Source: Polaromonas vacuolata (GTDB lineage Bacteria; Pseudomonadota; Gammaproteobacteria; Burkholderiales; Burkholderiaceae_C). From it: 64,000 nucleotides of DNA. The translations under genes and the position numbers were made by a program. Position 1 is the stretch's first letter. Each line of letters begins with the position of its first letter. Shown here piece after piece: positions 1 to 9,538 of the stretch. The stretch is taken from positions 2,599,501-2,663,500 of the forward strand of contig NZ_CP051461.1 in NCBI RefSeq assembly GCF_012584515.1, in the 5' to 3' direction. The notes beneath the pieces were generated by a model. The model was not told the DNA's origin and ran no database searches. It was given only the letters and a program-made list of their open reading frames with translations.

Positions 1-1079
1 GCCCAAAGTGCATCGCGCGGTTACCGGCAACTCGGTTTAGACACCGCAACGTCTTTGCCGCGTCTACAGACCAGTACCAGCTATAGCTATAACAGTGAGG
101 AGCTGGGATCGCTAGGCGTAGGCTATACCGGTTTTTCCAACTATGACCTAGGCAAGCTCAACACCGTCAACCTGAGCTACAGCGTGCGCATTGGTCAGCG
201 CAGCTCACTGACGCTGACAGCGAGCAAACTCAGTGGCATTTCATCCGGTTACTCAGTCGGTGCAGCCTTGTTATTACCGTTTGACAACAAGATCGCAATC
301 TCTTCAGGCGTGAGCAGCCGTAGTGGCGCGACCGAGAGTTATGTCAACGCCAGCCGGGCTTTAAGTGACGAAACCGGCTGGGGCTGGAGAGCCGCGCTAA
401 GCAAGCGAGCCAGTGGTGCGTACAGCGAAGGCGGTGCTCATTACCAAGGCGCAAAAGGACAGTTTTCGGCCGATCTGAGTGGCGACCAAAACCAGCAAAA
501 TATGCGTTTAGGTCTAACCGGAGGGGCGGTAATCGCAGATGGGAAATTTTTTATTTCGCGCCGAGTACAAGACAGTTTTGCCATCGTCGAGGTTCCGGGT
601 TACGCCAATGTAGGCGTGGGTTTTCAGGGCAGTTCGCTGACCCGAACTGACGCCAACGGCGTGGCGCTACTGCCCCGCCTGCTGCCTTTTCAGCGCAACA
701 GCGTAAGACTCGACCCAAGCGAGCTACCAATTAGCGCCGAGCTCGATTCAATCGAGCAAGAAGCCGTTCCAGCGCAGCGCAGCGCAGCGCAGTCAAGATT
801 CGCTTTCCCGTACGCGCAGGTCGCGGCGCTTTGATTCGTATCGTGCTGGATGACGGCGAGCCAGCGCCGGCTAGCGCAGAAATTGAGTTGATTGGCGACA
901 GCAAAGAATTTTTTGTGGCGCGGCGCGGTGAGGCATTCATCACCGGCCTGCAGACGACTAATCGCTTGCGGCTGAAGTGGAACGAGACCAGTTGCACGTT
1001 TGACGTTGTGCTGCCCGCCGGCAGTCTTGATGACATTCCCCGGCTTGGTCCCTTAGTATGTAGCGGAGTAAAACGATGA
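1..1079 (+). CDS. Fimbrial outer-membrane usher (Csu/FimD-PapC family), 5' partial and frameshifted
   Basis: This is the C-terminal part of a chaperone-usher pilus usher, the outer-membrane barrel through which pilins are secreted. Frame 1 is open from base 1 and contains a barrel-like stretch rich in S, G and alternating polar residues, then the family's conserved segment LPFQRNSVRLDPSELPISAE. That frame ends at 834. The PapC C-terminal domain (GALIRIVLDDGEPAPASAEI) continues in frame 3 up to 1079. The switch falls inside four tandem copies of AGCGC (771-790). Removing one 5-bp copy joins the frames exactly and gives VPAQRSAVKIRFPV, as expected for the family. The gene is therefore either switched off by slippage or carries an indel. 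It overlaps the next gene by 4 bp (ATGA), so the two belong to one operon. The pilin, chaperone and usher start lie outside the window. Confidence 0.85.
771..790 (+). repeat. Pentanucleotide tandem repeat (AGCGC)x4 inside the usher gene
   Basis: There are four perfect copies of AGCGC followed by AG. The reading frame breaks exactly here, and three copies instead of four would restore a full-length usher. Such tracts are known substrates for slipped-strand mispairing, so this may be an on/off switch for the pilus. A single sequence cannot exclude an assembly error. Confidence 0.8.
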
Positions 1080-1987
1080 TTGCTTTTAATACCCTGCGTC
1101 TTGCCTTAGCAGCATTGCTGTGCACCTTCGCATTGCAAGCGCAGGCAGCGATTACTTGCACGTTAACGCCTACTTCGGTCAACATAAATTACGTCAACGG
1201 TCAAACCAGCAATGCCAATACAAGTGGCTCCATCACGATAAATTGCACACGGCTATCAACGGATGTGAACAGTACCAGTTATTTTGTCAGCATTGATTAC
1301 GGAAGCCGCACAAAAAATCCCCGGCAAGTCTTTCGTACCGGTGGAGGCACAGGTGCTTCCGACCAATTAAATATCAGTATTTATCAAAGTGGCAGTACGA
1401 CTAATTGGGCTAACCAAAACAATAACATGGTCAGCGGAACCTTAAATTTTTTCACATCGACCAGCGCAAGCGTGACACTGACCTATGACTTTAGGGTGCC
1501 GTCTGGGTTGACCGGTAACACAGCAGGAATTTTCGACGAGATATTTATCACCAGTTTGCAGTTCACCAATAACGGCGCCATTCAGGCAAGCGCTGCGTTT
1601 ACAACTACCGTGAGCATCACAGCCATGTGCTTCGTAGGCCAAGTAGCCAGTGGAAACACCGCACCAGGTGCAATTTCGCCCTCAAACATGACACTGAACT
1701 ACACCTCCTTTGCAACTGCTGCGCAATCCACGACCATGACATACACCGTCGACTGCACCAAAACCACGCCTTACAGCATGGACTTATCACCCAGCAGCGG
1801 TGTGCTGTTGGGCTTGGCTTATACGGTGCAGTTTGACAACGGTTCGGGGACTAAAACTGGACTGACTGGATCAGGGTTTGCCCAGCCCTACACCGTCACA
1901 GCGGCTATAGCCGCCGGCCAAGCCGGCTTGTGTACGACGACCGCTTGTAGCGCGACGCAGGCCACGACGATTACCGTGACCTACTGA
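1076..1987 (+). CDS. Spore coat U domain protein, CsuE-like pilus tip adhesin
   Basis: A 303-aa secreted protein. It has an N-terminal signal peptide (about residues 1-24, ending LQAQA before AITC) and two spore-coat-protein-U (SCPU) domains, roughly residues 25-180 and 185-303. Each domain has a cysteine near its start (ITCTLTP; TAMCFVG), and the second ends in the typical TTITVTY strand. A two-domain SCPU protein encoded last, after the usher, is the arrangement of CsuE, the tip subunit of archaic Csu pili, which mediates attachment to surfaces. The start overlaps the usher stop (ATGA), suggesting translational coupling. The role as tip adhesin is inferred from domain count and gene order. 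Confidence 0.8.
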   Translation: MIAFNTLRLALAALLCTFALQAQAAITCTLTPTSVNINYVNGQTSNANTSGSITINCTRLSTDVNSTSYFVSIDYGSRTKNPRQVFRTGGGTGASDQLNISIYQSGSTTNWANQNNNMVSGTLNFFTSTSASVTLTYDFRVPSGLTGNTAGIFDEIFITSLQFTNNGAIQASAAFTTTVSITAMCFVGQVASGNTAPGAISPSNMTLNYTSFATAAQSTTMTYTVDCTKTTPYSMDLSPSSGVLLGLAYTVQFDNGSGTKTGLTGSGFAQPYTVTAAIAAGQAGLCTTTACSATQATTITVTY

Positions 1988-2029
1988 CGATTTTTTTGTG
2001 ACTGACGGTAAATAGCAAATTAAAAAATG

Positions 2030-2052
2030 CTAATGACTCACCGCGTCATTAG
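2030..2052 (-). terminator. Probable terminator of the sulP gene
   Basis: A perfect 8-bp inverted repeat (CTAATGAC / GTCATTAG) with a 7-nt loop. Read on the minus strand it is followed by GCATTTTTTAATTT, a plausible U-tract, just downstream of the minus-strand SulP gene. Confidence 0.55.
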
Positions 2053-2102
2053 ATTTAAGTACTGGGCCAGACAGCAGCCATTCCACAGGCGTTTGCGTTG
2101 AC

Positions 2103-3581
2103 TCAGTGTGCAGACTTTTGCGGCTCACCGGGCTTGTCATGCACCGCAAACCGGTCGACCAAAGTCGCACTCGCTGTATTCAATCCAATGACTTCCACCT
2201 GACGACCTTCACGCTTAAACCGCAGCACTACTTTGTCCAATGCGCCAACTGAAGTGATGTCCCAAAAGTGCGCACGGCTCACATCAATACGCACCAGTTC
2301 CAGCGTTTCTTTGTAGTCAAATAAGTTGATGAAATTTTCTGACGACGCAAAAAACACCTGCCCCACCACGTCATAGGTGCGCTGTTTAGCGTCTTCATCT
2401 ATGCGGCTTTCTATGCGCAGCAATTTGCCGACTTTGTTGGCAAAGAAAATGCCTGACAGCAGCACACCCACTAACACGCCTTTGGCCAAGTCGTGGGTGA
2501 ACACGGTCACCACCACAGTCGCAATCATCACCACAGAAGAACTCGATGGGTGTTCGCGCAGTTTGCGAAGCGAGTCCCAGCTAAACGTGCCTATGCTGAC
2601 CATAATCATCACGGCCACCAGTGCAGCCATGGGAATTTGCTTGACCCAAGGACCTAAAAATACAATCAGAATCAGTAAAAACATACCCGCAGAGAAAGTC
2701 GACAAACGCCCACGCCCGCCCGATTTCACATTAATCATGGACTGGCCAATCATGGCGCAACCGGCCATACCGCCGATAAAACCAGTTGCGATATTGGCCA
2801 CACCTTGGCCTATGCATTCACGACTTTTATCACTAGAAGTGTCTGTCAGTTCATCAACAATAGACGCCGTCATGATGGATTCAAGCAAGCCCACCATGGC
2901 CAGCGTAGCGGAGTAGGGAAAGATGATTTTGAGGGTCTCAAAAGTCAAGGGAATATCGGGAAACAAAAAGATCGGCAAACTATCGGGCAACTGACCCATA
3001 TCGCCCACCACACGGATGTCCAGGCCGGCAAACATCGCCACACCGGTCAATACAACAATGCAAACCAGCGGTGAAGGGACAGCTTTGGTGATGTAGGGCA
3101 AGCCATAAATAATGCCTAAACCGGCGGCCGTCATGGCGTAGACCACCCAGGTGACATTGGTCAGTTCTGGCAGTTGCGCCAGAAAAATCAAAATCGCCAA
3201 GGCATTCACAAAACCCGTCACCACAGAGCGCGAGACAAAACGCATTAAAACGCCTAGCTTGAGTAAGCCCGCACCGATTTGCAGCACACCAGTGAGCAGC
3301 GTAGCGGCCAGCAAATACTGTAGGCCGTGGTCTTTAATCAAGGTCACCATGACTAAAGCCATGGCACCAGTGGCGGCAGAAATCATGCCCGGCCTGCCGC
3401 CAGCAAAAGCAATCACTACCGCCATGCTGAAAGAGGCGTAAAGCCCGACTTGTGGGTCAACGCCCGCGATGATAGAAAAAGCTATGGCTTCTGGGATAAG
3501 GGCTAGGGCCACAACCAGTCCGGCGAGCAAATCGCCACGGATGTTGGACAGCCAGTCCTTGTGGAGAGTAGATAAATTCAT
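2103..3581 (-). CDS. SulP family inorganic anion transporter with STAS domain
   Basis: A membrane transporter of the SulP/SLC26 family (sulfate, bicarbonate or related anions; substrate not determinable). The protein opens with the family's N-terminal segment ([20 protein letters not shown]), has about 10-12 hydrophobic segments and the conserved [22 protein letters not shown] region, and ends with a cytoplasmic STAS domain (about the last 110 residues, with [20 protein letters not shown]). I chose the ATG at 3581 ([10 protein letters not shown], 492 aa) because the family homology begins there. An upstream TTG at 3677 would add 32 residues of basic, poorly conserved sequence. No strong Shine-Dalgarno is visible at either start. 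It is a monocistronic minus-strand gene. Confidence 0.88.
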   Translation of the reverse strand: MNLSTLHKDWLSNIRGDLLAGLVVALALIPEAIAFSIIAGVDPQVGLYASFSMAVVIAFAGGRPGMISAATGAMALVMVTLIKDHGLQYLLAATLLTGVLQIGAGLLKLGVLMRFVSRSVVTGFVNALAILIFLAQLPELTNVTWVVYAMTAAGLGIIYGLPYITKAVPSPLVCIVVLTGVAMFAGLDIRVVGDMGQLPDSLPIFLFPDIPLTFETLKIIFPYSATLAMVGLLESIMTASIVDELTDTSSDKSRECIGQGVANIATGFIGGMAGCAMIGQSMINVKSGGRGRLSTFSAGMFLLILIVFLGPWVKQIPMAALVAVMIMVSIGTFSWDSLRKLREHPSSSSVVMIATVVVTVFTHDLAKGVLVGVLLSGIFFANKVGKLLRIESRIDEDAKQRTYDVVGQVFFASSENFINLFDYKETLELVRIDVSRAHFWDITSVGALDKVVLRFKREGRQVEVIGLNTASATLVDRFAVHDKPGEPQKSAH

Positions 3582-4030
3582 AAGGAAAAAATAGATAGCG
3601 ACGCGCAGCCTGAACTGGCGCCTAAAAGCAAAAAACGAAAAAATCTGACTGGTCAGCGTAGAGCTGTAGAGACCCAAGAATTTGCGCTATTAGCGCTAAG
3701 AGCCCACTCAGGGTGGTGTCACAGAAAAGAAATGTCCGCGCGGCATTGCACTACCGGGAAAATCTTCCTCGGTGATTGGCTTTTGCGGCTGAACTTTGTG
3801 CATCGCAGCATTTTAGCGCGCCAAGCCAAAAATACAGAATTAGCGTTTATTCGGTGAAATTCTTCAATTCCTTAGCGCTACTTTAGTCAACCGCAGCTCG
3901 GCCTGTCACAGGCACGACAAGTCCAACAGCCCAGATTGCACGACATTGGTCTGGCTCACGCACAATCGGCCATTAGGCGAAGCTGTACAAAACCAAAAAA
4001 GCTGGACCCAGCCATTTACAGGAGCATATT
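3582..4030. other. Intergenic region between sulP and the acyl-CoA dehydrogenase gene
   Basis: These 449 bp separate two divergent genes and probably contain both promoters. I see no convincing gene. The upstream extension of the sulP frame and a short plus-strand frame overlapping the next gene have no recognisable coding character. A short palindrome (GCGCTATTAGCGC, near 3684) is present, with unknown meaning. Confidence 0.4.
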
Positions 4031-5242
4031 TTGGATTTTCAACATTCCCCACGCGTCATTAAGCTGCAAGCTGAGCTCACTACATTCATGCAAGAGCATG
4101 TCTACCCTAATGAGGCTTTGTTCAAAGAACAGGTCAGCGCCAAGCGCTGGATTTCCCCACCCATACTAGAAACCCTCAAAGCCAAAGCCAAAGCGCAAGG
4201 CCTGTGGAATCTGTTTATGCCGGGTTTAGACCATGGCGGAATAGGTCTGAGCAATGTCGAATACGCGCCCCTAGCGGAAATCATGGGCCGTGTATTTTGG
4301 GGTGCTGACGTGTTTAACTGCAGCGCGCCCGATACCGGCAATATGGAAGTGTTTGTCCGCTACGCCACGAAGGCACAGCGCGACAAATGGCTGCCACAGC
4401 TGTTAGACGGCAAAATTCGCTCGGCTTATTTAATGACCGAGCCGGGCGTCGGTTCTAGCGACGCTACAAATGTCGAGCTGTCGATTCAGAGCGAAGGCGA
4501 TGAATATGTAATTAACGGCCGCAAATGGTTTGCCACCGGCGCCATGAACGAAGCCTGCAAAATTTTCATCGTCATGGGGAAAACCGATCCCGATAACGCC
4601 AGCCGCCACTTACAGCAGTCACAAGTTCTGGTCGAGCGCGACACGCCGGGTATGACGATTGTGCGGCCGCTCAGCACCTTTGGGTATTGGGAAGAGCCTG
4701 CCGGTCACGCAGAAATCACGTTCGACAACGTGCGCGTGCCCAAGGCGAATATCTTGCTCGGCGAAGGCCGGGGCTTTGAAATTGCCCAAGGCCGACTTGG
4801 CCCGGGACGCATTCACCACTGCATGCGCGTGATTGGCGCGGCCCAGCGCGCACTAGAGTTCGCTTGCAAGCGAGTCGAGACGCGTACAGTATTTGGCAAA
4901 AAACTCAGCGAGCAAGGCTCGGTGCGGGAAAGCATTGCTGTGATGGCCTCGAAGGTAGAAATGTGCCGCCTACTCACGCTGCGCGCTGCCGACAAGATGG
5001 ACAGAGTCGGCAACAAAGAAGCCGCAGACGCAATTGCCATGGCCAAAATCATGGTGCCGCAGCTAGGCTCTGAAGTGTTGGATATGGCGATACAAATGCA
5101 CGGCGCTGGCGGCTTGACCGAGGACTACTTCATGGCCGAAGCGTTTAACTATGCCCGCTGGTGCCGTCTGGCCGATGGCCCGGATCAAGTCCACATGATG
5201 GCTTTGGGTAAGCAAGTGATTCGTGAGTTATCGGCGACGTAA
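4031..5242 (+). CDS. Acyl-CoA dehydrogenase family protein (ACAD10/11-like)
   Basis: A 403-aa flavoprotein predicted to oxidise an acyl-CoA to the 2-enoyl-CoA using FAD and ETF. The sequence shows the helical N-terminal domain, the FAD-binding middle domain with YLMTEPGVGSSDATN and INGRKWFATGA, and the C-terminal helical domain with RVETRTVFGKKL and the end signature IQMHGAGGLTEDYFMAEAFNYAR. These features match the long-chain ACAD10/11-like subgroup found in many Burkholderiales. The start is the TTG at 4031, preceded by CAGGAGC at a good distance; an internal ATG would lose the conserved N-terminus. Substrate chain length cannot be told from sequence. Confidence 0.85.
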   Translation: MDFQHSPRVIKLQAELTTFMQEHVYPNEALFKEQVSAKRWISPPILETLKAKAKAQGLWNLFMPGLDHGGIGLSNVEYAPLAEIMGRVFWGADVFNCSAPDTGNMEVFVRYATKAQRDKWLPQLLDGKIRSAYLMTEPGVGSSDATNVELSIQSEGDEYVINGRKWFATGAMNEACKIFIVMGKTDPDNASRHLQQSQVLVERDTPGMTIVRPLSTFGYWEEPAGHAEITFDNVRVPKANILLGEGRGFEIAQGRLGPGRIHHCMRVIGAAQRALEFACKRVETRTVFGKKLSEQGSVRESIAVMASKVEMCRLLTLRAADKMDRVGNKEAADAIAMAKIMVPQLGSEVLDMAIQMHGAGGLTEDYFMAEAFNYARWCRLADGPDQVHMMALGKQVIRELSAT

Positions 5243-5309
5243 AAACACAAGACCGAATCAATGGGTGGGCAGGGGTGGTTAACATGAGAGCAATCGCACA
5301 GGAGCCTAC

Positions 5310-7139
5310 ATGAAGACCAGTCCTTCCCAATCATCCCCGCTATTGCCCGCATCACCAGTCCTAACCCAGCCAATCGCAGCTTTAAAAAGCTTTAAAAAAT
5401 TAAGCTGGCTGCTACCACTGGCCTTGCTCGCTTCCTGCGGCACGACAGTGCCACTGCCAGCTTGGCAAAGCGTCTACCCAGACACCGCGCCAGCGCCGAT
5501 TAGCCAGCAAGCGCCAGTAGACAACGCACCCATTGCCTCTGCGTCGCCAGTCACCACCGGCACAGTCAGCAGTGCGCTGCCACTGGCACCGGTGAGCCTC
5601 GACAGCGCCGGCGTAGCCGCTCGTTTTCCAGACCCATCACGCCGCTACGCCACCCCTGGCTTGCAAGCTAATCGCAGCCAGTGGACAACTCAAAGCGAGA
5701 TTCACAACTGGCTGAGCGACCAAGCCAGCGCCTCGATTTTGAACCCTGGCATGCAAACTGCCATTCTTACCTTGGGCAATTCTCAGGGCGGCGCACCCAT
5801 AGAAGCGCTGGTGCTAGCCCGCACCACAGACATCAGCCCAACCGGTCTGGCCGCGAATGGAAAGCCCACAGTGCTACTAGTAGGCCAGCAGCACGGCAAT
5901 GAGCCAGCTGGCAGCGAAGCTTTGCTAGTGATTGCCCGCGAACTGGCGCAAGGCAGCCTGAGCGGCTTGCTTGAGCAAATCAACGTGGTGATAGTGCCGC
6001 GCGCCAATCCAGACGGCGCTGAGCGCGACCAGCGCACTACCAGCAGCGGCATAGATATGAACCGCGACCACTTGTTGCTAAACACACCCGAAGCACAAGC
6101 ACTAGCCCGATTAAGCCGCGACTACAAACCGGCCGTTGTCGTTGATGCCCATGAATACACCGTGGCTGGCCGCTACTTAGAAAAATTTGGCGCGGTGCAA
6201 AAGTACGACGCCTTGCTGCAATATGCGACGACTGCCAATTTGCCGGAGTTTGTAACAAAGGCCGCTGAAGAATGGTTTCGCCAGCCTATGTTGGCCGACT
6301 TGCAACGTGCGGGTTTAACCAGCCAGTGGTACTACACCACATCGAATAATCTCGCCGACAAAAAAGTCGCTATGGGTGGTGTGCAACCAGACACTGGCCG
6401 CAATGTTAGCGGTCTGAAAAATGCGGTCAGTTTTTTGGTCGAGACCCGCGGCATTGGCCTGGGTCGCCAGCACATACAGCGACGTGTGCACACCCAATTT
6501 GTCGCCATCAGCAGCGTGTTAGCCAGCACTGCCCGACGCGCCTCAGACCTCAACATACTGCGCAGCTATGTTGACAAAGACATCAGTCAGCTGGCCTGTC
6601 AAAACCAAGCCATCATCACGGCGCAGGCCAGCCCCTCGACGCGTGAATTATTAATGCTAGACCCGATCAGCGGCGCCGACAAAGCGTTGAGCGTTGAGTG
6701 GGACAACTCACTTGAGTTGCGCACTACCAAATCACGCGCACGCCCTTGCGGCTATGTACTCTCAGCCGCCTCGTCAGTAGCGGTTGAGCGTCTGCGCTTG
6801 CAAGGCGTGAAAGTAGTTCGCGTAGCCGACCAAGCCGCCATGCTGGGCGAGCGTTATCAAGAAACCCAGAGCAGTAACGGCCAACGCCAAGACGTGCGCG
6901 GTGCGATCGCAGACGCCCGAGCCATTACACGAGTAGAAGTTAGTTTGAATCCCGGCCTAATAGACGTCGCACGCGGCAGCTATTACGTGCCCTTAAACCA
7001 GCCGCTAGCCAACCTAGTCATAGCCGCATTAGAGCCTGACAGCCAGAGCAGCTTTTTTGCCAACCAATTGTTGCCGCAGTTGCAAAGCACGATTCGGGTA
7101 ACCGCATTGCCACAAGCTAACTTTGAAGAACTCAATTGA
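5310..7139 (+). CDS. M14 family zinc carboxypeptidase lipoprotein
   Basis: A 609-aa predicted lipoprotein. After a long charged N-terminus there is a hydrophobic segment ending in a lipobox (LALLASC, Cys at about residue 43), followed by a Pro/Ala-rich linker. The catalytic domain has M14 metallopeptidase motifs: QQHGNEPAG (zinc-binding His and Glu), NPDGAERD, DMNRDH, the third zinc ligand in VVDAHEYT, and the likely catalytic Glu in LVETRGIG. It is therefore a zinc exopeptidase or amidase, anchored to a membrane and acting in the periplasm; the peptide substrate is unknown. The C-terminal 200 residues are not recognised. It lies 67 bp after the acyl-CoA dehydrogenase gene and 30 bp before the isomerase gene, all on the plus strand. 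Confidence 0.82.
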   Translation: MKTSPSQSSPLLPASPVLTQPIAALKSFKKLSWLLPLALLASCGTTVPLPAWQSVYPDTAPAPISQQAPVDNAPIASASPVTTGTVSSALPLAPVSLDSAGVAARFPDPSRRYATPGLQANRSQWTTQSEIHNWLSDQASASILNPGMQTAILTLGNSQGGAPIEALVLARTTDISPTGLAANGKPTVLLVGQQHGNEPAGSEALLVIARELAQGSLSGLLEQINVVIVPRANPDGAERDQRTTSSGIDMNRDHLLLNTPEAQALARLSRDYKPAVVVDAHEYTVAGRYLEKFGAVQKYDALLQYATTANLPEFVTKAAEEWFRQPMLADLQRAGLTSQWYYTTSNNLADKKVAMGGVQPDTGRNVSGLKNAVSFLVETRGIGLGRQHIQRRVHTQFVAISSVLASTARRASDLNILRSYVDKDISQLACQNQAIITAQASPSTRELLMLDPISGADKALSVEWDNSLELRTTKSRARPCGYVLSAASSVAVERLRLQGVKVVRVADQAAMLGERYQETQSSNGQRQDVRGAIADARAITRVEVSLNPGLIDVARGSYYVPLNQPLANLVIAALEPDSQSSFFANQLLPQLQSTIRVTALPQANFEELN

Positions 7140-7169
7140 ACAAAAGAAAAATTTAAAAAAGGAAATACC

Positions 7170-7802
7170 ATGATTGAGTTTTACTTTGACTGTTCCAGCC
7201 CTTGGACTTTTATAGCCTTTAAAAACCTGCAACCTATGGCCGAGGAGCTTGGCGTTCAAGTGGAGTGGAAACCGGTGCTGGTGGGCGGCATTTTCAACAC
7301 CGTCAACCCGGGCGCTTATGCCGCACGGGAGGACATGAATAGTGCAAAAAATCGCTACATTCTTAAAGACGTTCAAGACAACGCACGGGAGTCCGATTTA
7401 AAAATAGTTTTCCCACCCAAGGTGTTTCCCGTCAACAGCGTCAAAGCCATGCGAGGCTGCTTGTGGATTGCCCAAGATGCTGATGCCAAGCCGCATTTCT
7501 TAGCCTTTGTAGAAGCCGTGTTTAGCGCTTACTTTAGCCGCGAAGAAGATATCTCTAACGATGCGGTATTGACTGACATTTGCCGCGCCTGCGGCATAGA
7601 CGATGTGGCCTTTCACGCCGGCATCACGCAGCCCGCCATCAAAGCAGCGCTTAAAGCCAATACCGATGAAGCCATCGCCCGTGGCGCTTTCGGTGCGCCG
7701 ACTATTTTTGTCGGCGATGACATGTATTTTGGCAACGACCGGTTGGCACTGGTGCGCTCGGCGGTTCTCAGATCGCAGGCGGCAGCTCAGACACCGGCTT
7801 GA
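7170..7802 (+). CDS. 2-hydroxychromene-2-carboxylate isomerase (DsbA/GST-kappa family)
   Basis: A 210-aa cytoplasmic protein with the thioredoxin-like fold of the DsbA/kappa-GST family. It opens with IEFYFDCSSPWTFIAFKNL, the typical start of hydroxychromene-carboxylate isomerases, in which Ser (here in SSPW) is the glutathione-activating residue. There is no redox CxxC. A C-terminal GAFGAPTIFVGDDMYFGNDR carries the cis-proline and the family's final motif. In aromatic degradation this enzyme isomerises 2-hydroxychromene-2-carboxylate, but no naphthalene-type pathway is nearby, so the actual substrate is unknown. The start has a good ribosome binding site (AAGGAAATACC). Confidence 0.82.
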   Translation: MIEFYFDCSSPWTFIAFKNLQPMAEELGVQVEWKPVLVGGIFNTVNPGAYAAREDMNSAKNRYILKDVQDNARESDLKIVFPPKVFPVNSVKAMRGCLWIAQDADAKPHFLAFVEAVFSAYFSREEDISNDAVLTDICRACGIDDVAFHAGITQPAIKAALKANTDEAIARGAFGAPTIFVGDDMYFGNDRLALVRSAVLRSQAAAQTPA

Positions 7803-7910
7803 GCTTTTTTCTTGCCACTAGCCCTAGGTTTTATTTCACACAAAATCCGACGACAAGCACCAATTCGTACTTGCCGTTATGCTGGATTTTTGTTTAAAAC
7901 GGAAACTGCG

Positions 7911-8801
7911 ATGACACTTAAAACCGCTCAAGACTTTGACCAAGAACTGCTGATTTTGTTTGATGCTTATGTGCACGGCACATTAGACCGTCGCGGTTTT
8001 TTAGAACGCGCACAAAAGTTTGCGGTTGGTGGCTTGACGGCAAGCATGCTGCTCACCTCACTGAGTCCTAACTTCGCACTAGCCCAGGTTGTGGCAAAGG
8101 ATGATAAACGCATAGTCACAGAGATAGTGGAGTATCCATCGCCCAATGGTTCAGGCACGGTCAAAGGCTATCTGGCCAAACCCGCCAACATGAAGGGCAA
8201 GCTACCAGTGGTTTTAGTCGTTCACGAAAACCGCGGCTTAAACCCCCACATCGAAGACATTGCTCGCCGCATTGCGCTGGACAACTATGTGGCTTTTGCA
8301 CCCGACGCCTTAACGCCGCTGGGCGGATACCCAGGCGACGAAGACAAAGCCCGCGAACTGTTTGGCAAACTCGATCAGAAAAAAACCAGCGAAGACTTTG
8401 TTGCCGCTCATGCATTCATGAAAACCCGCGCCGAGTCGAACGGCAAGATTGGCGTAGTCGGCTTTTGCTATGGCGGCGGTGTGGCCAACATGCTGGCGGT
8501 AAGACTGCCAGACCTGCTAGCCGCCGTACCGTTTTACGGCAACCAACCCGCTGCAGCCGATGCAGCAAAAGTCAGAGCGCCACTACTCATGCATTTCGCA
8601 GAAGTGGACGAGCGCATCAACGCCTCACGCAGCACCTTTGAGACAGCCCTCAAAGCGGCCGGCAAAAGCTTTACTGCCTATCAATACGCAGGTACACAAC
8701 ACGGTTTTAATAACGACACCACACCACGCTTTGATGAAGCCGCCGCCAAGTTAGCGTGGACACGCACCATGGCTTTTTTCAAGCTTCACCTAATGGCTTA
8801 A
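7911..8801 (+). CDS. Dienelactone hydrolase family protein with Tat-type signal
   Basis: An alpha/beta hydrolase, 296 aa from the ATG at 7911. The open frame reaches back to 7812, but the first 33 residues look non-coding. The N-terminus holds a twin-arginine-like signal (DRRGFLERAQKF, then a hydrophobic stretch ending FALAQ), so export by Tat is likely. The catalytic triad of dienelactone hydrolases is visible: nucleophile Cys in GFCYGGG, Asp in AEVDERI, and His in TQHGFNND. The family hydrolyses lactone or ester bonds. No chlorocatechol pathway is nearby, so the physiological substrate is open. Confidence 0.85.
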   Translation: MTLKTAQDFDQELLILFDAYVHGTLDRRGFLERAQKFAVGGLTASMLLTSLSPNFALAQVVAKDDKRIVTEIVEYPSPNGSGTVKGYLAKPANMKGKLPVVLVVHENRGLNPHIEDIARRIALDNYVAFAPDALTPLGGYPGDEDKARELFGKLDQKKTSEDFVAAHAFMKTRAESNGKIGVVGFCYGGGVANMLAVRLPDLLAAVPFYGNQPAAADAAKVRAPLLMHFAEVDERINASRSTFETALKAAGKSFTAYQYAGTQHGFNNDTTPRFDEAAAKLAWTRTMAFFKLHLMA

Positions 8802-8815
8802 ACCACGCGGCGCAC

Positions 8816-8841
8816 GTCGGCATGACGTCATTCATGCCGAC
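8816..8841. terminator. Hairpin between convergent genes
   Basis: A perfect 10-bp inverted repeat (GTCGGCATGA / TCATGCCGAC, 6-nt loop) between the convergent dienelactone hydrolase and DUF3820 genes. No clear T-tract follows on either strand, so terminator function is only probable. Confidence 0.45.
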
Positions 8842-8860
8842 AGGCGCATAGCTAAAAATA

Positions 8861-9091
8861 TCAAATACGGGGTTTGCGCATAGCTTGACGCAAAGGGTCA
8901 AGCAAGCCGGATAAACCGTTGTGGTCTATCTCTTGCATCAAGGCCAATAACCGGCCAATTTCACTTTTGGGAAAGCCTTCGCGGGCAAACCAATTGAGAT
9001 AGTTACCCGGTAAGTCAGCAATCAAGCGGCCTTTGTATTTGCCAAACGGCATTTCGCGTTCTAGCAGCAGTTGCAGATCTTCGGCTTGCAT
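8861..9091 (-). CDS. Small DUF3820-like protein
   Basis: A 76-aa cytoplasmic protein. The segment EREMPFGKYKGRLIADLPGNYLNWFAREGFP matches the DUF3820 type (a small putative nucleic-acid-associated family of unknown function). I chose the ATG at 9091 because the family match begins at MQAEDLQLLLER; the open frame extends further upstream, but that part overlaps the Sui1 gene. The start is 4 bp after the stop of the Sui1-family gene, so the two are probably translated from one mRNA. Confidence 0.72.
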   Translation of the reverse strand: MQAEDLQLLLEREMPFGKYKGRLIADLPGNYLNWFAREGFPKSEIGRLLALMQEIDHNGLSGLLDPLRQAMRKPRI

Positions 9092-9095
9092 AGGC

Positions 9096-9452
9096 TCAAC
9101 CGCCCGCGCGTTTGGGCGCAAAACCTTGCTTTTGCAGCGCCAAGATGACCGCATCGCAATGCTCGCCTTGCACCTCAATCACACCGTCTTTAACCGTGCC
9201 GCCGGTGCCGCAAGCCATGCGTAATTGCTTACCCAAAAGCGCCAGCGCGACAGCGTCTAAAGCTAAACCTTTAACCAGCGTGACGCTCTTGCCGCCTCGG
9301 CCCTTGGTCTGACGCGAGACACGCACCACACCATCGCCTTTAGGCGCCGCATTGGCTTTGCAAACGCAGGCGGTTTGCGGCTTGCGGCAAACCGGACACA
9401 TGCGACCAGCATCGGTGGAATAAACGAGGCCGCCTGATGAATTACTTTTCAT
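9096..9452 (-). CDS. Sui1/YciH family translation initiation factor-like protein
   Basis: A 118-aa protein of the eIF1/SUI1 family (bacterial YciH). The N-terminal part has paired cysteines (CPVCRKPQTACVC) that may bind a metal. The C-terminal SUI1 domain includes RQTKGRGGKSVTLVKGLALD and KQLRMACGTGGTVKDGVIEV, both typical of the family. Bacterial YciH is thought to affect the fidelity of translation initiation. It is followed at once by the DUF3820 gene. Confidence 0.87.
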   Translation of the reverse strand: MKSNSSGGLVYSTDAGRMCPVCRKPQTACVCKANAAPKGDGVVRVSRQTKGRGGKSVTLVKGLALDAVALALLGKQLRMACGTGGTVKDGVIEVQGEHCDAVILALQKQGFAPKRAGG

Positions 9453-9538
9453 GGATACAAGTTGATAGATTGAAATAAAGAATTAATTTTGTTGCCGTAC
9501 CTAAGTCCAAGCCGCCCTAGTTTGTGATTAAAGGCAAA

